A model generated the notes under the pieces. That model was not told where the DNA came from. It worked only from the letters and a program-made list of their open reading frames with translations, and did no database searches. Below are positions 28,295-38,131 of a stretch of 64,000 nucleotides of DNA, piece after piece. The stretch is from Duganella sp. CF402. GTDB taxonomy: Bacteria; Pseudomonadota; Gammaproteobacteria; Burkholderiales; Burkholderiaceae_D. The stretch covers positions 3,586,520 to 3,650,519 of the forward strand of contig NZ_FOBG01000001.1 of NCBI RefSeq assembly GCF_900109645.1. The letters are read 5' to 3'. The position numbers and the translations under genes are program-made. Within the stretch, counting starts at the first letter, position 1, and each line of letters opens with the position of its first letter.

Positions 28295-29524
28295 TTGTTC
28301 GTACAGAATCAACTGAGCAACTGGATCGACGGCATGCGTGCCCAGCTCACGCTGCCGCTGCGCATCGAATTGTGGAACGGCCAGCAGGTCGACCTGTCCA
28401 GCGAGACGCCGCGCGTGACCATCAAGCTGCCCAATGTGGCCGCCGCGCGCTATCTGCTGACGCCGTCGCTGTCGAATCTCGGCGCGGCGTATGTGGAAGG
28501 CGCCATCGAGGTCAAGGGCAAGGCGCGCGACATGATCGCGGTGGTCAACGCGCTGGCGCGCACCTCACTCAAGGCCGAGGGCAAGTTCGCACGCATGGTG
28601 CGCAGCTTCAAGCATAACAAGCAGCAGGATGCCGAAGCCATCCGCTATCACTACGACGTCTCCAACGAGTTTTACCAGCAATTCCTCGACCCGCGCATGG
28701 TGTATTCCTGCGCCTATTTCGAGAACGGCGACGAGGATCTGGCCACCGCCCAGCTCAAGAAGATCGACCATATCCTGCGCAAGATCGAGCTGCAACCGAA
28801 CCAGACCCTGCTCGACATCGGCTGCGGCTGGGGCGCGCTGGTGATCCGCGCCGCCCAGCAATACCAGGCGCGCTGCGTCGGCATCACGCTGTCCGAAAAC
28901 CAGTGCGCGCTGGCGCAACAGCGGGTGCGCGAAGCCGGGCTCGAACATCTGGTGGAAATCCGCCTGCAGGATTACCGCGATGTGCGCGGCCAGTTCGACC
29001 GCATCACCAGCGTCGGCATGTTCGAGCACGTCGGCATCCGTCACTTAGCCGACTACTTCAGCACCATCCATCAGTTGCTGGCGCCCGATGGCGTGGTGAT
29101 GAACCACGGCATCACCAGCACCGATCCCGACAACGGCGAAACGCCCTACGGCGGTGGCGAGTTCATCGAGAAATATGTGTTCCCGCATGGCGAGCTGGCC
29201 CATATCGGCCATGTGCTCAAGGCCATGCAACAGGGATCGCTGGAAGTGAGCGACGTCGAAAACCTGCGCCGCCACTACGCCCGCACCTGCGCCATCTGGA
29301 CCGATAATTTCGAGGCGCACGGCGAGCAGGTGCGCGCGCTCGGCGGCGACAAGCGCTACCGCATCTGGCATGTGTACCTGGCCGGCTGCGCCTACGCTTT
29401 CGAACAGGACTGGATCAGCCTGTACCAGATCGTTGGCCGCAGGGCAGGCCAGCGCACCACGGCGCTGCCGTGGTCGCGCCAGCACATGTACCCTACTTCA
29501 GGCGATTGGCGTAGGTCTTCCTGA
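28295..29524 (+). CDS. cfa: Cyclopropane-fatty-acyl-phospholipid synthase
   Basis: A 409-residue SAM-dependent enzyme that cyclopropanates cis double bonds of membrane phospholipids. The TTG start 28295 is chosen because GAGGAGG sits 5 bases upstream; the first ATG (28337) has no ribosome site. An N-terminal lipid-binding region (about 1-110) precedes the methyltransferase core: YHYDVSNEFYQQFLDPRMVYSCAYF, SAM motif LLDIGCGWGALVIRAA, GITLSENQ, the bicarbonate/active-site region and GMFEHVGIRHLADYF. Family length is normal. It may be transcribed with pdxH (31-base gap). The last 32 bases overlap msrA on the other strand. Confidence 0.93.
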   Translation: MFVQNQLSNWIDGMRAQLTLPLRIELWNGQQVDLSSETPRVTIKLPNVAAARYLLTPSLSNLGAAYVEGAIEVKGKARDMIAVVNALARTSLKAEGKFARMVRSFKHNKQQDAEAIRYHYDVSNEFYQQFLDPRMVYSCAYFENGDEDLATAQLKKIDHILRKIELQPNQTLLDIGCGWGALVIRAAQQYQARCVGITLSENQCALAQQRVREAGLEHLVEIRLQDYRDVRGQFDRITSVGMFEHVGIRHLADYFSTIHQLLAPDGVVMNHGITSTDPDNGETPYGGGEFIEKYVFPHGELAHIGHVLKAMQQGSLEVSDVENLRRHYARTCAIWTDNFEAHGEQVRALGGDKRYRIWHVYLAGCAYAFEQDWISLYQIVGRRAGQRTTALPWSRQHMYPTSGDWRRSS

Positions 29525-30017
29525 ACTTGTCCACCTTGGGCGCCACCACGAAGGCGCAATAGCCTTGCAGCGGATGCTGGCGGAAGTAATCCTGGTGGTA
29601 GTCCTCGGCCCGGTAGAACACCTGGGCCGGGGCCAGTTCGGTGACGATGGGCGCGTCCCACACGTGGGCCATTTCGGCGATCACCTGGCGCGCCATCGCT
29701 TCCTGCTGCGGCGACTGGGCGTAAATCACGGAACGGTATTGGGTGCCGACGTCGTTGCCCTGGCGGTTGAGGGTGGTCGGGTCGTGGATGGTGAAGAAGA
29801 TTTCCAGCAGATCGCGGTAGCTGATCACCGCCGGATCGAATTCCAGCTGGACCACTTCCGCATGGCCGGTATCGCCGGCGCACACTTGCTCATAGGTCGG
29901 GTGCGCGACATGGCCGCCGGAATAGCCCGAAACGACCGACGTGACGCCTCTCACCTCCAGGTACACCGCCTCGATGCACCAGAAGCAGCCGCCGCCCAGT
30001 ATCGCCGTTTCCGTCAT
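29493..30017 (-). CDS. msrA: Peptide-methionine (S)-S-oxide reductase
   Basis: A 174-residue MsrA that repairs oxidised methionine. ATG 30017 (MTETAILGGG) has a GGGGGAG ribosome site; a longer in-frame start is not needed. The catalytic motif GGCFWC is complete (Cys11 nucleophile), followed by GVTSVVSGYSGG, VCAGDTGHAEVVQL, FFTIHDPTTLNRQGNDVGTQYRSVI and the AEDYHQDYF tail. No MsrB domain is fused. Its 3' end overlaps the convergent cfa gene by 32 bases. Confidence 0.95.
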   Translation of the reverse strand: MTETAILGGGCFWCIEAVYLEVRGVTSVVSGYSGGHVAHPTYEQVCAGDTGHAEVVQLEFDPAVISYRDLLEIFFTIHDPTTLNRQGNDVGTQYRSVIYAQSPQQEAMARQVIAEMAHVWDAPIVTELAPAQVFYRAEDYHQDYFRQHPLQGYCAFVVAPKVDKFRKTYANRLK

Positions 30018-30116
30018 GACTCCCCCTTTAGCCAGAGAACCCACCTCATGCTGTCACTGTAACGCAATCCCCGGCAATTCGCTACGGCAGCACAAACTTT
30101 GGCATAATGACAGACC

Positions 30117-30620
30117 ATGAACACCACTTCTCCACGCGCCGAAGAGCGCAGCTTCGACACCGCCCATTTCCGCCAGGCGCTGGGCCAGTTCGCCACGGGC
30201 GTGACCATCATCACCACCCGCCTTGCGGACGGGACGTTTCGCGGCCTGACCGCCAGTTCGTTCAATTCGGTGTCGCTGGATCCGCCGCTGGTGCTGTGGA
30301 GCCTGTCCAACGGCGCCAACAGCATGCCCATCTTCACCGGCAACTCGCACTACGTGATCAATGTGCTCAATGCCGAGCAGGCCCATCTGGCCAAGAAGTT
30401 CGCCACCCGTGGCACCGACCCGTGGGACGGCCTGGAATACGAGTTGTCGCGCACCGGCCAGCCGATCATCAAGGGCGTGTCGGCGTGGTTTGAATGCCAT
30501 AACCGCAGCCGCTACCCGGAAGGCGACCACGTGATTTTTGTTGGCGAAGTGGAATTCTGCGCGTTTTCGCCCAGCCCGCCCCTGATTTTCCACAGCGGCC
30601 AGTTCGCCGGCCTCGGCTAA
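30117..30620 (+). CDS. Flavin reductase family protein (FMN-binding split barrel)
   Basis: A 167-residue protein with the flavin reductase-like split-barrel domain: FRQALGQFATGVTIITTR, FRGLTASSFNSVSLDPPLVLWSLS, YVINVLNAEQAHLAKKFA and the C-terminal HVIFVGEVEFC. Relatives (HpaC, RutF, SsuE-unrelated class) supply reduced FMN or FAD to two-component monooxygenases. No monooxygenase is adjacent. It lies between divergent msrA and co-directional gcdH, so its physiological partner is unknown. Confidence 0.88.
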   Translation: MNTTSPRAEERSFDTAHFRQALGQFATGVTIITTRLADGTFRGLTASSFNSVSLDPPLVLWSLSNGANSMPIFTGNSHYVINVLNAEQAHLAKKFATRGTDPWDGLEYELSRTGQPIIKGVSAWFECHNRSRYPEGDHVIFVGEVEFCAFSPSPPLIFHSGQFAGLG

Positions 30621-30723
30621 GCCACGTCGAAAAACACAAATTGGTGTCGCTCTTTGAAAAGCCGGCACCGGGGCGGCGGCATAGAATGCTGGCAGCATTC
30701 ATCATCATAATGAGAGACTATCT

Positions 30724-31908
30724 ATGAGCCAAGCCCGCGCCCAATTCCACTGGGATGACCCTCTGCTGCTGGACCAGCAACTGACCGACGATGAGCGCAT
30801 GGTGCGCGACGCCGCTGCCGCCTACTGCCAGGACAAGCTGCAACCGCGCATTCTTGAAGCCTTCCGCCACGAACAGATGGACACCTCCATCTTCCGCGAG
30901 ATGGGCGACCTGGGCCTGCTGGGCCCGACCATTCCCGAACAATACGGCGGCCCCGGCCTCAATTACGTGGCCTACGGCCTGATCGCGCGCGAAGTCGAGC
31001 GCGTCGACTCCGGCTACCGCTCGATGATGAGCGTGCAGTCGTCGCTGGTGATGGTGCCGATCTACGAGTTCGGCACCGAAGCGCAAAAACAGAAATACCT
31101 GCCAAAGCTGGCCACCGGCGAGTGGATCGGCTGCTTCGGCCTGACCGAACCTAACCACGGCTCCGATCCGGGCTCGATGATCACCCGCGCCAAGAAGGTG
31201 GCGGGCGGCTATTCACTGAGCGGCGCCAAGATGTGGATCACCAATTCGCCGGTGGCCGATGTGTTCGTGGTCTGGGCCAAGGACGATGAAGGCGCGATTC
31301 GCGGCTTCGTGCTGGAAAAAGGCATGGCCGGCCTGAGCGCCCCGGCGATCCACGGCAAGTTCGGCCTGCGCGCCTCGATCACCGGTGAAATCGTGATGGA
31401 CAACGTGTTTGTGCCGGAAGAGAACGCCTTCCCGGACGTGCGCGGCCTGAAGGGTCCGTTCACCTGCCTGAACTCGGCACGCTACGGCATCGCCTGGGGC
31501 GCGCTGGGCGCGGCGGAATCGTGCTGGCACACGGCGCGCCAGTATGTGATGGACCGCGAGCAGTTCGGCCGTCCGCTGGCGGCGAACCAGCTGATCCAGA
31601 AGAAGCTGGCCGACATGCAGACTGAAATCACGATGGGCCTGCAGGGCTGCCTGCGTTTGGGCCGTATGAAGGATGAAGGCACTGCCGCCGTCGAGATCAC
31701 TTCGATGATGAAGCGCAACTCGTGCGGCAAGTCGCTGGACGTGGCACGCATGGCGCGCGACATGCTGGGCGGGAATGGTATCTCGGACGAGTTTGGCATC
31801 ATCCGCCACATGGTGAACCTGGAGGTCGTGAATACCTACGAAGGTACCCACGACATCCATGCGCTGATCCTCGGACGAGCGCAGACCGGCATTCAAGCCT
31901 TCCAGTAA
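30724..31908 (+). CDS. gcdH: Glutaryl-CoA dehydrogenase
   Basis: A 394-residue acyl-CoA dehydrogenase fold flavoprotein that oxidises and decarboxylates glutaryl-CoA to crotonyl-CoA in lysine and tryptophan degradation. Hallmarks are [65 protein letters not shown] (the substrate-binding Glu-Pro-x-x-Gly-Ser region), [18 protein letters not shown] and the catalytic Glu in [17 protein letters not shown]. Regulators or CoA-transferases that often flank gcdH are absent. An intrinsic terminator follows. Confidence 0.94.
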   Translation: MSQARAQFHWDDPLLLDQQLTDDERMVRDAAAAYCQDKLQPRILEAFRHEQMDTSIFREMGDLGLLGPTIPEQYGGPGLNYVAYGLIAREVERVDSGYRSMMSVQSSLVMVPIYEFGTEAQKQKYLPKLATGEWIGCFGLTEPNHGSDPGSMITRAKKVAGGYSLSGAKMWITNSPVADVFVVWAKDDEGAIRGFVLEKGMAGLSAPAIHGKFGLRASITGEIVMDNVFVPEENAFPDVRGLKGPFTCLNSARYGIAWGALGAAESCWHTARQYVMDREQFGRPLAANQLIQKKLADMQTEITMGLQGCLRLGRMKDEGTAAVEITSMMKRNSCGKSLDVARMARDMLGGNGISDEFGIIRHMVNLEVVNTYEGTHDIHALILGRAQTGIQAFQ

Positions 31909-31913
31909 GCCTC

Positions 31914-31945
31914 AAAAAAAACCGCTGCCGAGGCAGCGGTTTTTA
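31914..31945. terminator. Bidirectional rho-independent terminator between gcdH and ompW
   Basis: ACCGCTGCC-GA-GGCAGCGGT (31921-31940) is flanked by seven A on the left and TTTTTA on the right, ending both gcdH (plus) and ompW (minus). Confidence 0.92.
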
Positions 31946-31948
31946 CTT

Positions 31949-32629
31949 TTACCAACCTTTGAACGCGTAGCCGACGCTGACGTTCACTGCCAGCGGATCC
32001 AGTTTCACATCCTGGGTCTGGCCGGTCGAGTAGTGGGCCTTGGTTTTCAGCTTGGTCTTGATGACCGACGCATCCAGGAACCATTTGTCGTTGATCTTCA
32101 CCGTGCCGCCGATCTGGAAGCTGGCGGTCAGCTTGTCGTCGAGCTTGAACGTGGCCGGCTTGCCGCCGGTGTTCAGCACGGCGGTCAGCTGGCCCGAACC
32201 ACGCTCCTTCTGGAACATGGCGTAGGTGATGCCCAGGCCCACGTAAGGACGCACCACCGCGTCCGGCTTCAGGAAGCGGTACTGGATGAAGGCGGTCGGC
32301 GGCAGCACTTCCGAGGTCGCCAGCTTGCCGGTGCCGTTGATGGCGCCGGCGCCGTACAGGTCGTGCTTGTACGGCAGGCCCAGGTCGAGCTCGGCCGAAA
32401 TGTTATCGGTCAGCATGTAGCCTATCGTGAAGCGCGGCTTGGTGTCCGAGCCCACGTCGGTCTTGGTGTGCGGCAGCGCCGGCGCCGACACGTCGCCCGA
32501 GTCCACTTTCGGGGTGATCTTGTTGGCGCCCAGCGTACCCAGCCAGGTGCCCTTTTCCTGTTGTGCCGATGCAGCCGAAGCTACCGTCATCGCGGCGGCC
32601 AGCGCCAGCAGTTTTACCGTGTTCTTCAT
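31949..32629 (-). CDS. ompW: OmpW-family outer membrane protein
   Basis: A 226-residue outer membrane beta-barrel with signal peptide (MKNTVKLLALAAAMTVASAASAQ) and the alternating pattern of an 8-stranded OmpW barrel. Family hallmarks are FTIGYMLTDNISAELDLGLPYKHD, LPPTAFIQYRFLKPDAVVRPYVGLGITYAMF, the WFLDASVIKTKLKT strand and the C-terminal VNVSVGYAFKGW. OmpW proteins form narrow hydrophobic channels implicated in uptake of small hydrophobic molecules and stress responses. It starts 25 bases after the SGNH hydrolase stop with a GGAG ribosome site and no terminator, so the two may be cotranscribed. Confidence 0.93.
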   Translation of the reverse strand: MKNTVKLLALAAAMTVASAASAQQEKGTWLGTLGANKITPKVDSGDVSAPALPHTKTDVGSDTKPRFTIGYMLTDNISAELDLGLPYKHDLYGAGAINGTGKLATSEVLPPTAFIQYRFLKPDAVVRPYVGLGITYAMFQKERGSGQLTAVLNTGGKPATFKLDDKLTASFQIGGTVKINDKWFLDASVIKTKLKTKAHYSTGQTQDVKLDPLAVNVSVGYAFKGW

Positions 32630-32654
32630 ATCGTCTCCGAATAGTGTTCTGTGA

Positions 32655-34034
32655 TTACAGCCAGCCCTTGGTCACCAGCGCCATCGACACATAGCGTGCC
32701 AGCAGCAGGTGGTTGTACGGGGTTGGGTGCACATCGTCGGCGAAGGACCAGTGGCTGACGTCGCCCGATTTCAGGTTGCTGCCATTGCATGCCAGCGAGC
32801 TGCTCAACGCATTCTTGGTGGTGTCGGTGATGATGCAGGCGGTTTCGGAAACATTGGTCAGGCCGTACGGCGCCGGATTGGTCGCCTGGTCGTGGCTGAC
32901 GGCAAACACGTCCACCAGCACCACTTTCGACTCGCCGCTCAGGCCGCTGGTCAGGGCGGTGTTGAAGGCGGTCACAGCGGCATTGATCAGGGCCTGGGTG
33001 GCGGCATCCTTGGCGCGGCCGGCCGGGGTGGTGGCCACGTCCGGCAGGTTGTTGACGACCACGTAGTTGGCGCCGTTGGCGATGATCTGGTTTTTCACCA
33101 GCGCCACCAGTTCACCGGCAGCCTTGCCCATGTTGGCGATCAGCTCGGGACCGTGGGCGGCAGCGTAATCCGCGCCGGCCTTGGCGCCAGCGGTGGTGGC
33201 GGTGGTCTTGGCCGTGGCCACGATAGGGCCGTAGACGGTTGGATCGGCAACGCTCGATGCGCCCGGCTGGATGGCGGCGGCGCCGATGGCAGTCAGGGTG
33301 ATGCTTTCCTGGGTGCTGCCTGGGCGTGCGGCTTCAGCGCCGACGGCGGCGGTGATGGCAGCAGCAGCGGTGGCTGGATTGGTGGCCTTGGCAGCCAGCT
33401 GGCCGACCAGGCTCTGTACATACGCCTGGCCACCGGCGGTGGTGCCGGCAGCGGTCGCTGCGGCGCTCAGCTCGCCCAGTTGGGCCAGGATTTCGCCGCC
33501 GCCGCCAAACACCAGCACCAGCTCGTCACCCTTGAATTTGCCGCCGACGGCTTTCAGGTGGTTGGCGACCTGGGTCACCAGCGGATAGGTCAGCGCGCCG
33601 ACCGGGCTGCCGGTCAGCTTGTGGCCGGAACCGACCGGATTGGTGATGCGGGCACCGCCCATCGCGTAGTTGTAGCAGCCGGCATTGGCTTTGGCCGGCA
33701 CCGAGAAGCCCTTGGTGGCGTCGCCATCCAGGCCGGTCACGGCGGCGCAAGGCGCGGACAGGCCGATCTGGGCGGCCAGCAATTCGGTCCAGGTTTTGCC
33801 GGTGAAGGTGGCGTTGATCGCCGTGTTGTCGCCGTTGATGGTGAACTTGCCGCCCTTCAGCGCGGCAACCGTACCCACGGCATAGGAACCGACGTCGGAC
33901 AGGCTGTCGCCGAACGTCACCTCGGCGCTGTATTTGACTTTGACGGATTGATTACCGGGCGCCGGATCGGTGCCGCCGCAACCCGCAAGGACGGCCAGGG
34001 CCATTGCAGCAAGTGCAAGTTTGGTTTGACGCAT
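32655..34034 (-). CDS. SGNH/GDSL-family lipoprotein hydrolase with atypical block III
   Basis: A 459-residue protein from ATG 34034 (AGGAGA ribosome site). A lipoprotein signal ends in LAVLAGC (Cys19). Block I is FGDSLSDVG (Ser44 nucleophile). The C-terminal block V is FADDVHPTPYNHLL, with the Asp-x-x-His dyad. The position where block III usually reads GxND has FGGGGEIL, so the oxyanion-hole Asn is not evident. A long Ala/Thr/Gly-rich stretch (about 200-310) separates the blocks. Relatives are secreted lipases and esterases or depolymerases. It is probably attached to the outer membrane; its substrate is unknown. Confidence 0.85.
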   Translation of the reverse strand: MRQTKLALAAMALAVLAGCGGTDPAPGNQSVKVKYSAEVTFGDSLSDVGSYAVGTVAALKGGKFTINGDNTAINATFTGKTWTELLAAQIGLSAPCAAVTGLDGDATKGFSVPAKANAGCYNYAMGGARITNPVGSGHKLTGSPVGALTYPLVTQVANHLKAVGGKFKGDELVLVFGGGGEILAQLGELSAAATAAGTTAGGQAYVQSLVGQLAAKATNPATAAAAITAAVGAEAARPGSTQESITLTAIGAAAIQPGASSVADPTVYGPIVATAKTTATTAGAKAGADYAAAHGPELIANMGKAAGELVALVKNQIIANGANYVVVNNLPDVATTPAGRAKDAATQALINAAVTAFNTALTSGLSGESKVVLVDVFAVSHDQATNPAPYGLTNVSETACIITDTTKNALSSSLACNGSNLKSGDVSHWSFADDVHPTPYNHLLLARYVSMALVTKGWL

Positions 34035-34208
34035 GTTGTCTCCTAAAGATATTTTTTTGTCTATTGATACGAACGGCCGTGCTATTCGCAACCCAACTAA
34101 TATGCCAGTCCTGCTAGCGCTTGTATAGAGCGCAACACCTAAAAAACGGCGTTTGTGAGCAAAAAAGAACGCTTGCTCGGCGCTTATTAACCCATGTCAA
34201 ATCCTCAT

Positions 34209-35747
34209 TCACCGCGATGGTGCAGAATCGAGGAAGGCGCGCGCCTCGCGCAGGCAAAATGGCGCCACCAAGCCGGCGTGATAGGCGTCTTTGACTGCCT
34301 GGTCGGCAGCCTTGGTGCTGCCGGTGCGCTCCAGCGTCACACGCCGCACCAGCTCCTTGGCGACGCCAAATTCCGCCCGCGTGGTACGGAACGGACCGAA
34401 GAGCGAATTGTCGTCCACGTCCAGCACGGTCAGCTGCAGGCTGGTGCTGCCCTGCGCCCGGAAATAGGCTGCGGTGGCGCTGGTGTTGGTGTAGGGCACC
34501 AGCGGATCGGCTTCGCCACCGCAAAGAAATAGCGGCGCGTTCGGCGTGTAGGTGCGCAAATCATTCTTCACCAGCCACTTGCGCAGCGCTTGCGCCGGCG
34601 CGCAGTTAAGTGGTGTGTCGACGCTGGCGTTGCATGGGTTGGCCTTGAGATCGGCCAGGTAGGCGTCGCGGTAGCTGGTCTTGAACAAATGGTCGGGACC
34701 GAAGAAGCTGCCGTAGCCGGCCGCCTGCGGCAGCGAATCGGAAGCAAACAGCACATCATCCGGCAGCTTGCCGGCCGCGACCAGTTCGCCGAGGCTCTGC
34801 GTGCCTGGCAGCAGGCTCTCGATGCCGCCGGCGTACTTGCTGTCGTAGACTTCCGCGGTGCTGGCGTACAGGGCCGCGCCGGCGCGCTGGCCGGCGTTGA
34901 TCAGCATCGGGATGAAGCCGGCCGAGCCGGTGGTCGGCGCGCCGCCGAAAATGCCGTCGCCGAACTGGCTCAGTGCGTACGGGCCGGACAGCGGCGCCGC
35001 CGCCGTGACGGTGAATTCCGATGCATGCTTGGTTTGCATGGCGCGCTGGGTCGCCAGCGCTACAAAGCCGCCCTGCGAGTAACCGCTCACCATCAGCCGC
35101 GCCGAAGCGCTGGCGTTGATGCTGCCGAAAGCGCTGCGGGCGGCGCGCAAGGCGTCGATCATGTCGGCCGATTGCTGCTCAGCGTCCAGGTAGGGATGGT
35201 AGCCGGCGCTGGAGCCGGCGTAGCCGACGTAATTGGGCGCGACCACGATGTAGCCCTGGGCCGCGAACATGGCGGCAATCAGGCGCGGTTCATTGGAAGC
35301 GAGGTTGGCCATGTCGGTGCTCTTCTGCACCGAGGTGCCGTGCGCGTACAGCAGCACCGGGCGGCCGCCCTGGCACGCCGCGTTGCTACCGGAGGGAACG
35401 TAGATGGCGGCGCCGGCCGGCGTATCGGCCGCCAGCGAGTCGATGGTGTGGTACTTGATCGAGTAGACGGTGATGGCGCAGGTCGGGTTGCCGGTGACGG
35501 CGGTGCCGAGGTCGATACCGGTCTCGATCAGCTTGGTGAGCGCGGCCGGCTCCACAGTGTTGGCCGTGACGCTGCTGCCGATCGTGACCGGCGCCAGCGT
35601 GGCGCTGCCGATCAGCTGCCCGCGCAGCGACACCGGCGGGGAAGGCGAGACGATCACGCCGCCAGTCTGGCTGCCGGCGCTACCGCCACCGCCGCAGGAA
35701 GCCAATAAAAGCGTCAGGGAAAACAGGGCCAAACGAGCGTCGCGCAT
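34209..35747 (-). CDS. Secreted lipoprotein alpha/beta hydrolase, secretory-lipase-like
   Basis: A 512-residue protein from ATG 35747 (AAGGA upstream). The lipoprotein signal MRDARLALFSLTLLLASC is followed by a Gly-rich linker. The hydrolase core shows VLLYAHGT (oxyanion strand), GYIVVAPNYVGYAGS, the nucleophile elbow VSGYSQGGFVAL (G-Y-S-Q-G) and LFLCGGEADPLVPY, where the catalytic Asp should lie. This arrangement resembles fungal-type secretory lipases (LIP family) and related bacterial esterases. At least five Cys pairs beyond the lipid Cys fit periplasmic disulfides. It is monocistronic, upstream of the SGNH lipoprotein gene by 175 bases. Confidence 0.85.
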   Translation of the reverse strand: MRDARLALFSLTLLLASCGGGGSAGSQTGGVIVSPSPPVSLRGQLIGSATLAPVTIGSSVTANTVEPAALTKLIETGIDLGTAVTGNPTCAITVYSIKYHTIDSLAADTPAGAAIYVPSGSNAACQGGRPVLLYAHGTSVQKSTDMANLASNEPRLIAAMFAAQGYIVVAPNYVGYAGSSAGYHPYLDAEQQSADMIDALRAARSAFGSINASASARLMVSGYSQGGFVALATQRAMQTKHASEFTVTAAAPLSGPYALSQFGDGIFGGAPTTGSAGFIPMLINAGQRAGAALYASTAEVYDSKYAGGIESLLPGTQSLGELVAAGKLPDDVLFASDSLPQAAGYGSFFGPDHLFKTSYRDAYLADLKANPCNASVDTPLNCAPAQALRKWLVKNDLRTYTPNAPLFLCGGEADPLVPYTNTSATAAYFRAQGSTSLQLTVLDVDDNSLFGPFRTTRAEFGVAKELVRRVTLERTGSTKAADQAVKDAYHAGLVAPFCLREARAFLDSAPSR

Positions 35748-35852
35748 AATGCATCCTTGCAAGATGGCCGGGCGAGGTTTTCGGCCGGCAACGAATTCAT
35801 CTTAGCAGGAAAGCAATGTGCGCACGACACCCCGCCGGGCAAGAATGCCAGT

Positions 35853-36926
35853 CTATTTTTGCAGCAACTGGTCGATGATGCCGGCCGAGCCGAACACCGA
35901 GCGGCGCAGGCGGTCGTTGACGCCCAGCCAGGCGCTGTCTTGCGGCGGCGTTTCGACCAGGATCAGGTCGGAGCCGGTCTGGTCCATGTCGCGCAAGGCG
36001 GCGTACAGGCCGTAGGCGTAGCCGGCCGGATCGGCAGGCAGCTGGCGATGGACCGCTACCGGCGCGCTCAATGCGTGGCTAATCAGCGCGACTTTGAGGC
36101 CTTTGGCTTGCAGTTTGGCCAGCACATCCGGCAGCGCAGTGGCCGCCAGCATGGTGACCGCGGTGCGCGGCGCGTAGTGCGATTCCAGCGTGCCTGAAGC
36201 GCGCGGCGCGGCCTGGTCGGGCGCGGCCGGCAGCATGCCGATCACATCGGCAATCTGCTGCGCGCTGATGTGGCCGGGACGCAGCAGCACCGGGCCGTGC
36301 GTGGCCAGGCGCGACATGTCGACGATGGTCGATTCGATGCCGACCTGGCTGGCGCCGCCTTCCAGCACCACGCTGAGCGCGGAAGCCGAGCAGGCGGCGT
36401 CGCCGTTGAGGGCGCCGTCGTCATGGGCATCGAGGCCGAACTCGTCGCGCACGTGCTGCGCGGTGGTCGGGCTGACGTTGCCGAACTTGTTGGCCGACGG
36501 CGCCGCCACGCCGCCCTTGCCGCCCTTGAAAGCGCTCAGCAAGGCGATCGCCACCGGGTGCGACGGGCAACGGATGCCGACCGAATCCTGCCCAGCCGAG
36601 ACGGCGTCAGGAATTTGCGGATGGCGTTTCAGGATCAGCGTGAGCGGGCCGGGCCAGAAAGCTTGCACCAGCTTGCGCGCTGCTTCCGGCACGTCGGTGG
36701 TCCAGTAATCGAGGTCGGCGCCGGGCGCGACGTGCACGATCACCGGGTGGTCGTGCGGACGGCCCTTGGCTTCGTAGATGCGCGCCACGGCCGCCGGGTT
36801 TTCCGCATCCGCGCCGAGGCCATAGACGGTCTCGGTCGGGAAGGCGACCAGGCCGCCCTCTTCCAGCACGGCCGCCGCTTCAGCGATGGCCGCCTGGCCG
36901 GCGACGGTTGCGGATGGCTGCTTCAC
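35853..36926 (-). CDS. sua5: L-threonylcarbamoyladenylate synthase, long Sua5 type
   Basis: A 357-residue enzyme making threonylcarbamoyl-AMP for tRNA t6A37. The GTG start 36926 overlaps the purK stop (GTGA) and leaves the YrdC domain complete: [53 protein letters not shown] and [17 protein letters not shown]. The C-terminal Sua5 domain (about 230-357) follows the linker [10 protein letters not shown] and contains HYAPRTAV. Longer reading frames upstream lie inside purK and are not credible. It is the last gene of the purC-purE-purK operon. Confidence 0.94.
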   Translation of the reverse strand: MKQPSATVAGQAAIAEAAAVLEEGGLVAFPTETVYGLGADAENPAAVARIYEAKGRPHDHPVIVHVAPGADLDYWTTDVPEAARKLVQAFWPGPLTLILKRHPQIPDAVSAGQDSVGIRCPSHPVAIALLSAFKGGKGGVAAPSANKFGNVSPTTAQHVRDEFGLDAHDDGALNGDAACSASALSVVLEGGASQVGIESTIVDMSRLATHGPVLLRPGHISAQQIADVIGMLPAAPDQAAPRASGTLESHYAPRTAVTMLAATALPDVLAKLQAKGLKVALISHALSAPVAVHRQLPADPAGYAYGLYAALRDMDQTGSDLILVETPPQDSAWLGVNDRLRRSVFGSAGIIDQLLQK

Positions 36927-38131
36927 GCTGCCGCCTCGGCCGCAATGCCCAGAATCGCGCAAGCAGCGTTGAGCTGCTGCTGCGCTTGTGCCAGCGTCGG
37001 CGCGATGAAGGTCAGGTGCCCCATCTTGCGGGCGCGGCGTGGATCGTCCTTGCCGTACAGGTGCAGGTTGGCGCCAGGCAGCGCCAGCACTTGATCCCAT
37101 GCCGGTTCACGCGCATCGTTGCTGTCGCCTTCGAACCAGACGTCGCCCAGAATATTCAGCATGACGGCCGGCGAATGCTGGCGCACATCGCCCAGCGGCA
37201 GGCGCGCCATCGCGCGCACTTGCTGCGCGAACTGGCTGGTGACGCAGGCATCCATCGTGTAGTGGCCGCTGTTGTGCGGACGCGGCGCCATTTCATTGAC
37301 CACCAGCGAACCGTCGGTCAGCACGAAAAACTCGATGCACAGCACGCCCACGTAGCCCAGTTCGGCCACGATGGCTTGCGCCGCCTGCTGCGCCTTCAGG
37401 GCACTTTCGTCGGACACGTTCGGACCCGGCACGGTAGTGGTGAACAGGATGCCGTCGCGGTGCACGTTCTCGGCGATCGGGTAGACCACCGATTCACCGT
37501 CATGGCCACGCGCGGTCAGCACCGAGACCTCGTAGGCCAGCGGCAGCATTTTCTCCAGCAGGCAGGTGACCTTGCCCATCGATTCAAACGCAGCCTGCAC
37601 GTCGGCGCGCGACTTCACGCGCACCTGGCCCTTGCCGTCGTAACCCATGCGCACGGTTTTCAGGATGCCCGGCAGCAGGTTGTCATCGATGGCGTCGATG
37701 TCTTCCTGCGAGGCGATCACCTTGTGCGGCGCCGGCATCACGCCCGACTTGGCGGCGCAGCCGACGAAGAAGCTCTTCTCGGCGATGCGGTCCTGCGCCA
37801 CCGACACGCCATGCGCGTTGGGCGCCACGAACACCGATTGCGCCAGGCGCGACAGGCTGTCCGCAGGGACGTTTTCAAACTCGGTGGTGACGGCGGCGCA
37901 CTGCGCGGCCAGCGCGTCGAGGCCGGCGGCGTCGTTGTAGCCGGCGTTGACCAGGCGCTGCGCGACCTGGCCGGCCGGACAGGCGTCCGACGGCTCCAGC
38001 ACAGCGACCTGGTAACCCATCGCCTGTGCGGCCTGGACAAACATGCGGCCCAACTGGCCGCCGCCCATCACGCCCAGCCAGGCTGGTGGATTGGCTTGCG
38101 GAAGGATGGGCTTCAACTTCGAATCACTCAT
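36923..38131 (-). CDS. purK: N5-carboxyaminoimidazole ribonucleotide synthase
   Basis: A 402-residue ATP-grasp enzyme carboxylating AIR with bicarbonate in purine synthesis. It shows [14 protein letters not shown] at the N-terminus, TTEFENVP, the ATP-grasp loop [25 protein letters not shown], and the metal-binding [13 protein letters not shown] segment. Its start codon shares a base with the purE stop (TAATG), and its stop overlaps the sua5 start, so purE-purK-sua5 are tightly coupled. Confidence 0.97.
   Translation of the reverse strand: MSDSKLKPILPQANPPAWLGVMGGGQLGRMFVQAAQAMGYQVAVLEPSDACPAGQVAQRLVNAGYNDAAGLDALAAQCAAVTTEFENVPADSLSRLAQSVFVAPNAHGVSVAQDRIAEKSFFVGCAAKSGVMPAPHKVIASQEDIDAIDDNLLPGILKTVRMGYDGKGQVRVKSRADVQAAFESMGKVTCLLEKMLPLAYEVSVLTARGHDGESVVYPIAENVHRDGILFTTTVPGPNVSDESALKAQQAAQAIVAELGYVGVLCIEFFVLTDGSLVVNEMAPRPHNSGHYTMDACVTSQFAQQVRAMARLPLGDVRQHSPAVMLNILGDVWFEGDSNDAREPAWDQVLALPGANLHLYGKDDPRRARKMGHLTFIAPTLAQAQQQLNAACAILGIAAEAAA

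Noticed and set aside
34130..34175. Possible terminator downstream of the lipoprotein hydrolase (GCGTT...AACGC followed by a T-rich tract on the minus strand)
   Set aside because: The stem is only about 5 bp with a long loop; too weak to call.
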